Below are positions 57,403-64,000 of a stretch of DNA of 64,000 nucleotides, piece by piece. The translations under genes were made by a program, and so were the position numbers. Source of the DNA: Sistotremastrum niveocremeum HHB9708. Lineage: Eukaryota > Basidiomycota > Agaricomycetes > Sistotremastrales > Sistotremastraceae. The notes beneath the pieces are model-generated. The model worked only from the letters and a program-made list of their open reading frames with translations, was not told the origin of the DNA and made no database searches. The stretch is taken from NCBI GenBank assembly GCA_001630475.1, contig KV419404.1:168225-232224 (forward strand), in the 5' to 3' direction. Every line of letters begins with the position of its first letter. Within the stretch, counting starts at the first letter, position 1.

Positions 57403-60062
57403 TCATAGAACTAAGGGAGGGACCGGAGGAAGAGTCGACACGTGCAGATGAGACTTAACGGGTGTCCCATGTTGGGAGGAAATCTGACGATGCCGTTCCT
57501 TTCTCTTCTGCTTGTGGGAAAGGGGTGAATTGTACGAGTTGTCTTGGCCATGACCACTTCCGCCGACGACGACGGGAGCTTCTCCGTTGCGTACAGGGAG
57601 GACCACAGGCGATACGAGCAACGACGTGCGGGGCACTGGGATCGTGGTAGAGTTGTGGGACTGGAAGGACGGACCCGCCCGCATCAAAGATCCGCCAGAC
57701 GACCCGTACGAGAAGCCGTCGGACGGACGGTGACCACGCTGCAGTGTGGACCACTCAATTATCTCATCATACGCATTCTCGCCAGGACCTGCACGCGTGC
57801 GTCTGAAGGTTCCCATGGGAATCTTCTCCCAGCGATTAAGATTCAGGAAGGGACGCCCATTCTCTGATTCGGTTGTACCAGCAGGTGGTTGGATGGGATC
57901 AGAGTCCATGAGTGAGCAATCCAAAACATCGTCCAACGTGATTTGTTCCGCGTGTGTGGGCTCGGGAGTTGAGCGTTGACTTCGGGTATCATTCGACGGT
58001 GACCGACGAGAAGCCGGCGACTGGCAGAACCTCTTGGAACGCTGAGATCCTGCATCACTCTACCCCGACGAAATTGAATCAGCAAAAAGAAAATATACAC
58101 AAATGGAGACATGCATACCCGACTTGCACTCCGCTTTCGGCCGCGGGATGAGTCAGATCCTCGTCTTAGCCGTTGAACGCGAGGGAAAGGAGAGGGAATA
58201 TCCTTATTCTTGCCATCGATAACCACGTGTGTCGTACTTGGTTCGGCGTCACTGGCGAAAGCACCCATTGGTGGATGACGGAAAACGCTAGACAGCGAAG
58301 ACGATCTGCCGTCCAATGAGGCCAAATCGTCAGGGGATTCTGCTTGATCCATGACTACAGAACCTCGTTTCTTGAGCAAGTCAGCCGGTTTAGGGGATTC
58401 AGCGATTGAAGTGAGCCTAGTTCGTAGCTTTCGTTTGTGTGCCAGCTTCACTGTCGGAGCAATGGGGCTGACAGTGGACTGGGGATCTACGGTGGATAAG
58501 GGAGGTGTAGGAAGACGATAGAGGAGAACGCCGGAAGGAGTTTGGAGGGCACGTAAGGCTGTGACGTCCTCGTCCGTTGTCTCTCCATCATCGGTGTCCA
58601 TTTCATCGTCTGAAGTAGCTCGGATTTCCTTCTCTGGTGAAGGATCTCGTGAGGATTCGCAAACCTCATGTGACCGCAATGCTTTTCTTGCCGCAAAGGC
58701 ATTTTTCTCGAAATCGATTTCGAGACGCCCCATAGCATGCTTTTGATTCTCTAAGAGATCTCGCTCGGTAGGCCAGTCTTTGTCGATAGAAAAAGTAGGG
58801 TTTTCGTAAGTCTCGAGTTTAAGAAGATCGACGCCAGTAAATGGAGAGAGGATGCTCGTGGCCGCTGCTTCTTCAAGACTCATAATGCGCATTTCGGCTT
58901 CGGCTTCTTCGTCCGTTACGTCTTCGAGTAGATCTTCTTGATCTGCCTGGTCGCCAGCGGTAACTGAACCATCAGGTTCAGAATCCCAGATGGCACTGTA
59001 ATAGAGTTCGATGTCTTCGTTCTCGGAGTCGGACCACCCATAGCCCCCGACGAGGAGGTCGGTCTCGTCGGGGACAATTTGGTCAGGATCAGGATCTTCA
59101 TCGTCTGCGTCAGCCTCTTCTTCCTCTTCGTCGTCATCTTCTTCGGTGTCAGTATCAGAGTCCATAGCCACGTCGCTCTCGGATAGACCACCAGAGCCAC
59201 GCTTGCGAGGACGAATTTCCCAGTCCTTGCGACTGGTACGATCAAATTTGGGTTGCTCGCCCATGATTTCTCGAAGCACACGAGCCTTCTCGAGGGAAGC
59301 ATTCTCCTCTTGGGCGATGTGCATGGTCTCCTCAGCTTCCAATGAGGAATCATCTCCAGAATCACCAAGGCTCGAGAGCTCAGAGGTGGAGTCATCATCA
59401 GGACCGTCAGTGTCAGAGATTGCGGATACGAAGGTGGGGAAGGTGGTGGACTGGGCGCCGAGCGATTCGGTGTCGGACTCGGATGTCGCGGAAAGTAAGG
59501 AGTGGTTAATGACTTTCTTGTTTCTGGTTGGAGCGTTAACAGGAGTACCACGCTTGGTAGTCGACTTGAGTTGGCCCTTTTTGGTGGTCAAGGGTCTGTG
59601 CTGAGCGCGGCCCCGAGGAATATATTCTGACTCGGGCGCAGGGGCTTTTCTCTGCTCAGGGCGCACTTTGGGTGGGCGGCCACGCTTCTTGGGTTGATCA
59701 ATAGGACCAGAAAATGGGATAAGAGGCTGTCCTGGTGCTGAGAACGGGGAGGAGGAGATTGGTGTATGAATATCTTGTCCACCGGCGTGAGCGGAGGCGG
59801 ATGTCGTCGAAACATGAGGCTTCGGCTTGCGCTTGACTGGGTTTGGAGTCACAGAAGAGGGCTTTGGAGGGATGGTGAGTCGAATCTTGAGAGGTTGGGG
59901 TGGGAGGACAGCCAGAGCCTTGGGCGGCTGAGGGTTTGCTACTGCCGCTGACGAACCTGCTTTGTTGTCGCAGGTGCATTCGCTTTCGCAAACAGGGCAA
60001 ATGTCGTCGTCTTCTTCGTTTTGGCTTTGCATGGCTAGGATATAGGAACCAGAAGGCGGCAT
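57403..60062 (-). CDS. Acidic, Ser-rich nuclear protein of unknown function
   Basis: Start MPPSGSYILAMQSQNEEDDD at 60062; the frame also runs open to 60245 but that part is leader-like. An early Cys cluster reads DICPVCESECTCDNK. Next come RLTIPPKPSS and an AT-hook-like KKRGRPPK. A long Ser/Asp/Glu-rich stretch follows, with LREIMGEQPKFDRTSRKDW, LLVGGYGWSDSENEDIELYY, LEEAAATSILSPFTGVDLLK and WPTERDLLENQKHAM as the more ordered parts. After an intron near 58060-58118 the C-terminal exons give ITLDDVLDCSLMDSD, then FLNLNRWEKIPMGTFRRTR, and end VSTLPPVPPLVL at 57403. Composition and AT-hook suggest a chromatin-linked regulator. The IFH1/CRF1 coactivator family is a weak possibility; I could not confirm it. 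Confidence 0.7.
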
Positions 60063-60785
60063 TGAGGAAGTCTGTTGCTGATGTGAAAGAACTAGGAGAC
60101 GACAGAATTCAGAAAAAAATCGGGAAAGCAAGGGAGTGGGAGGGGTAAAGGTGGGACGAAGTGGACGACGGATCAAACGTAAAGCAAAGGGTCGGGAAAT
60201 GAACAGCGACGGATACGGATCCAACACGTGTGACGACAAGAGCAAGACCGGAAGCTAAAGAGAAAAAATGATGGGAGACTTACTGGGCTGACGATTTTTT
60301 GGAGGCATTTCTTTGCGGTAAAGAACATGAGTCGAATGGTAGGAGAGCTGGAGGGTCCAGGTTGGCTGGTCGTCGAGGTGACGGTCGGGAGCGAGGGAGA
60401 CGCAAAGGAGCCCGCTGGAGGCGCAGAGGTGAGAAAAAGGATCTGACGCCAATTCCTGAGAACACTGAAGCAACCGGCATCTTCCGGTCCGACACCTATC
60501 GGAGTTCGAAACGCTTAGTTGCCCCGAAGATTGCCACACTCCAACTCACAAGACCAGCTCCTGTTGGGTGATCGAGCACCGAAGAAGAGTTCTCCAGATC
60601 CCATCTCCCACATTCTTATTTTTCTGCAAATATATTCTCAACAATATTCTCCACGTGCCAGGCCGTGTCTCGTCCAATTTCCCCTCGGGGAAACTTCTAG
60701 GCACATGGCCGATCCCTGGATTCTTACACCACGGCTTTGGATTCTCATCCGGATACTCAAGACTCACTAATTTCTATTCCGAATT
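60063..60785. other. Intergenic with possible 5' leader exon
   Basis: About 720 bp upstream of the acidic-protein gene and downstream of the Nudix gene. On the minus strand MPPKNRQP followed by GTAAGT (near 60315-60285) could be an upstream exon of the acidic protein gene, but the phase did not fit the next exon that I found. Plus-strand frames here look like shadows. Confidence 0.35.
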
Positions 60786-61695
60786 TCATCCTGCTACCGA
60801 CCTCATAAGCAAATTGAGATACCACCCAGTCAGCCCCCAGATCTCCAAGCGGCTCCGCACTTGGTCTCCAGAACCCACGCGGTCTGTTACGTCGACTGCC
60901 CAATACGGATGCAGGTCTCTAAATAAATGCTCTCGGAGTCGCCTTTGCTCTTTCAGCATCTCGACCGGAAGATGAAACACTTGCGCGACCTCGGTAGTAT
61001 TCAGGACAAGCGATTCAAGGCACAGCGACGCCAACGGCCTATCCAACGACTGTGGACTGATGCCGTAGTGCGGACTTGAATGCACGAAACCCTACAATCA
61101 CCATGTGATCATGACGTTAGTTTGCGACAATATATGAGTTAAGGTCCCCTTACGACAAAAGGAGACACCCGCAACCCGCGAAGGGAAAGTTCAGGCGGAC
61201 CCAGTTCGCCTAATATTTCCACTTGCTCAGGAACAAGTCCAATCTCTTCCTGGGTCTCCCGAAGTGCAGTATCCATTAGTGATTTGTCGTCCTAGCGAGC
61301 ATGAGTCGTGTGAGTCCCAATGATCGACAAGGGCTCGGTCGGAAAAATAAGTACAGGATCACGTTTCCCGCCTGGAAAGCTTATCAGGAACCAAAGTCAG
61401 AAGACTCCTTGTAAACAGGGCGGGAGCATATCCAATCGGAAGCATACCTCACTTCGCCTGCGTGAGACCGCAGATTTCCTCTAACTTCAAATAGGATTGA
61501 AGGCTTCCCTTCGACATTGCAGAGAGGGACAAGAACTGCAGCATGAGGGGTCTCGCTGCTCATTTCATCTGGCGCTGCAGGCTGGAGACGGCGTGCCAGA
61601 AGCTCTCGAAGTGCAATTAGATTTGAAGCAGAAAATGGCTCATTGCGCGTCAAGTGCGACAGCTGACTTGCCAGTCGAGTAGCTGTGCCCCGCAT
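60786..61695 (-). CDS. Nudix hydrolase, coenzyme A diphosphatase type
   Basis: Homologue of yeast Pcd1 and human NUDT7/NUDT8, which cleave CoA and its derivatives to phosphopantetheine and 3',5'-ADP, often in peroxisomes or mitochondria. Start MRGTATRLASQLSHLTRNEP at 61695; an upstream ATG at 61806 shares the frame. The pre-Nudix block reads HAAVLVPLCNVEGKPSILFE then LRSHAGEV, as in the UPF0035 signature, and splices to FPGGKRDP. The Nudix box follows: DDKSLMDTALRETQEEIGLV. Then LGPPELSLRGLRVSPFVGFV and, near the end, NTTEVAQVFHLPVEMLKEQ and RLEIWGLTGWYLNLLMRSVA, with the stop at 60786. Four or so exons. No C-terminal PTS1 is seen. Localisation is therefore open. Confidence 0.88.
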
Positions 61696-61870
61696 CTTCG
61701 TGACAGAAAGGTACAAGGCGCAGACATCCGTGAGCCTGTTTGGCAGAGTCTGTCCGGAAGTCAAGTTTGGGACCCCGGCACCGGAAGCATTTCGGCGCGT
61801 CCCCACACCAGAATCTCAGAATTAGACTATGCTGGTGATAATGCTCAAATATAATGGTACATGAGTTCTG

Positions 61871-63557
61871 CTAATCCATTCCCCTCCTCAAATTCTCAAA
61901 CTTGCTACTCTTATACTCCAACCAATTAGGGCTTTGATCCAGTTGACCCCCCATCCCCTCTTTCACCACTCTCACGAGGCTTCTCCCTGGCTGTTCTTCT
62001 TTGCCGTGCCCACCCTCCATCCCTTCTCGCTGACTCTCCTTATCCCCGCTGAGCTCCCAGAACATGCTCCCACCATATCCCTGCTGTCGGATCCATTGTC
62101 CTTTCCATCTCCCAATCTCCTCCGAATCAAACGAAATCATCTCCCCAGTCGTTGGATTATACGACCATGACGCAATCTTTTCATTGTCATGATTCACAGA
62201 AGAGCCAGGCAAGGGTAGCGCGCGATAGTCGTAGACGCCTTGCTCCCATGAGCCCTGCCCTAGACCGGAAAATGGGGTCCCAGGTCCTTGGGTTTGGAGA
62301 AAGCTCCGACCATATAGTGGGATTCCAATGACAAGCTTGGACCGATCGATCCCCTGAGATTCATACCACTGCGTCGCCCGCGAGACGCTGATTTGACCTC
62401 CAAACACGTTCGCCTGGTGGCCTGCCAAGCTGTCCCATGACCCAGCTATATATATCAGACTCAGTCAGAAGGCTTGTTCGTCCTGGAGAGAATCGCAGCA
62501 TTACCAAAGTCATAGGCCATCAGATTCCAGAATGTCAGATATTGATCCATTTCGCGAGCGTGCAGCTTTTCATAGTTGGATGGCCCACACGGTGCTGCGA
62601 TCTTCGAATGCTTCAGCTGGGAATGTAACGACGGACGAACGTTCGTCGAGACGTACCGTTAATGGGAAGTGGTGATTATGACCTTGTTCCCAAGCATGTC
62701 GGTCAAGTGCTTCTCTTAGTTCTTTCAATAAAGCGACATATCCCCATGCTTGAGCATCGTCCCCAGGATACTCATAATCGACATCGAGCCCGTCAAATCC
62801 ATAATCTTCGAGTATCTTCACGGCGGACTCGACAAATTTAGCTCGGTGAGATGGTGAGACAACGATGGGATGGAAAGAAGGCGAATAGGTCCAGCCTCCG
62901 ATGGAAAGCAGAACTTTGAGATGTCGATTGCGCTTCTTTAAGAGATAGATCGCCTTCAGGTTCCCGTAGAGGTTTGTTCCCTGATCATTCCACGAGTCTC
63001 CGGGATAATGTATATCTTGATCGGCCCATAAATCGGAGAGGACTACCTCTCCGGTATCCGCCTTGACATTCGCAAAGGCGTAGAGAAGATGGCTGTGAGA
63101 CATTTCTGAGTGACCTTGCGGCGGCGCAAGCAAATTAAAACATACGTTACGTCATTAACTGGAATAGAACTTGGTGGGTATTTTCGACCGTAAATACCCC
63201 AGTTCACAAAGCTGCACAACCAGTCATGTATCTCCTCGATTCATAGATGTAAAACACGCACTATGCGACGCTTTTCGGTCCCGTAGACATTGATTCCTGA
63301 AGAAAGGTATCGGAATCCGAGAGTGGTTGCGTGAAGACGACTTGTGAGGGCAAAGGGTGTTGCCAATGATGCGGAAGCTGAAGTTTGGCGAGTTCGTGGC
63401 CACTCTCGAACGAGACGAGAGCTAATAAGACAGTAAAGACGACAAAGAGAACGTATTTCAGGTAGTTTCGTGAGCTGCGCCGCGCAGACTGTGATAGTGA
63501 AGGAGGCGGTGAGCTGCGGTCGTATGTTGGTACAGGTTCGTAGCTCGAAGATGTCAT
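61871..63557 (-). CDS. Membrane-anchored GH18 chitinase-like protein
   Basis: Glycoside hydrolase family 18 enzyme that cleaves chitin with retention. Start [20 protein letters not shown] at 63557, a Ser/Pro-rich cytosolic tail; then one membrane helix, [20 protein letters not shown], so it should be type II, with the catalytic part outside the cytosol. The barrel reads [40 protein letters not shown] and the active-site strand [12 protein letters not shown] with the catalytic Glu (D-x-D-x-E). Next: [32 protein letters not shown] and the [20 protein letters not shown] segment. It ends [20 protein letters not shown] with a charged tail, stop at 61871. About five exons, family-typical length. 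Confidence 0.92.
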
Positions 63558-64000
63558 ACGGGCGCTTAAGTGGAGAACTGGTACCCTGAAATGTCGAGGG
63601 CTCCGATCTTTATAATGTCGTGCGTCGACTCGCAGGATACAAGAAGAGGTATGAAAGCGGCTCAAAATATATCTAACGATCGTAGCGTATCGCATTCTAG
63701 AGTGATCCTGCAAACGGTTTCCAGAATAGAATGCCGATGTACCCCAGGGTCTAGGCCGTCCGTGAAGATGGACTCGCTCTCCGTTGAAATTCGCAATAGA
63801 TATATCTGCGCGAATTCGATCGGTATTGCTTGACTCAAAGATGAGGTTTGGTGTTATAGCATGCGCTTTGCCGGCTCTCAAAAATTTAATTTTTGGAGGG
63901 GTCATCCTTTTGCGGAGTGAATTTTTGCACGAGCAATTTTGCGGAGAGCTGGCAATTTTATTAGCCAAAAAATTATCACATTGAAAGATCGGTCGCACAT
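63558..64000. promoter_or_regulatory. Upstream region of the chitinase gene, to window edge
   Basis: About 440 bp, the promoter side of the GH18 gene. A minus-strand frame continues upstream of the chosen start to the window edge, but its peptide has no family similarity. The edge is AT-richer, and no gene was found. Confidence 0.4.

Overview
This window looks like a gene-dense nuclear segment of a basidiomycete fungus, probably Agaricomycotina. The reasons are short GT-AG introns of about 45-60 nt that break almost every gene into several exons, short and often CT-rich intergenic spacers, polyQ/polyP-rich regulators, and gene models (Kar9-GAR, CYSTM, fungal Met5 sulfite reductase, RED/Smu2) typical of mushrooms and their relatives. 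I cannot name a species. Nearly everything I recognise is conserved housekeeping machinery on both strands. I see no rRNA, no convincing tRNA, no CRISPR array, no intact transposon and no secondary-metabolite cluster.

Layout. 0-13 kb: the 3' end of a tail-anchored coiled-coil gene; COQ3 (ubiquinone) divergent from a MATE transporter; TRAPPC12; the ubiquitin-ribosomal protein S27a fusion; RED/IK spliceosome factor; a ZW10/Dsl1 tether subunit. 13-24 kb: a large Gln/Pro-rich protein with two copies of an unusual Cys module; a Kar9-like microtubule protein ending in a GAS2/GAR domain; ribosomal protein eL30; VMA12 head-to-head with condensin BRN1. 24-29 kb: a small unknown protein, an alpha/beta hydrolase, and about 2.6 kb with no supportable gene. 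29-37 kb: CYSTM peptide, cytochrome c1, a Thp3/LENG8 SAC3-domain protein, tRNA-splicing endonuclease SEN2 head-to-head with dynein intermediate chain. 37-48 kb: alanine-glyoxylate-type aminotransferase, the long sulfite reductase beta subunit, ataxin-10, LEO1. 48-57 kb: two related short-chain dehydrogenases flank an F-box protein and an old inverted duplication. 57-64 kb: an acidic nuclear protein of unknown function, a CoA-type Nudix hydrolase, and a membrane-anchored GH18 chitinase.

The genes do not form one pathway. Several could act in related cell structures: microtubule and motor function (Kar9-like, dynein intermediate chain), membrane trafficking (TRAPPC12, Dsl1/ZW10, VMA12), mitochondrial respiration (COQ3, CYT1), transcription and RNA processing (LEO1, RED, SEN2, Thp3), and sulfur and glyoxylate metabolism (Met5, AGXT). 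The most interesting points are: tryptophan-acidic motifs in the ZW10/Dsl1 protein that resemble the COPI-binding lasso of yeast Dsl1; two SxIP motifs plus a GAR domain in the Kar9-like protein; the duplicated C-x2-C ... DCPGRG module; the diverged inverted duplication near 50-51 kb; and two start-to-start spacers of only 36 and 74 bp. Gene spans below run from start codon to stop codon including introns. Exon edges were read by eye, so internal junctions are approximate unless stated.
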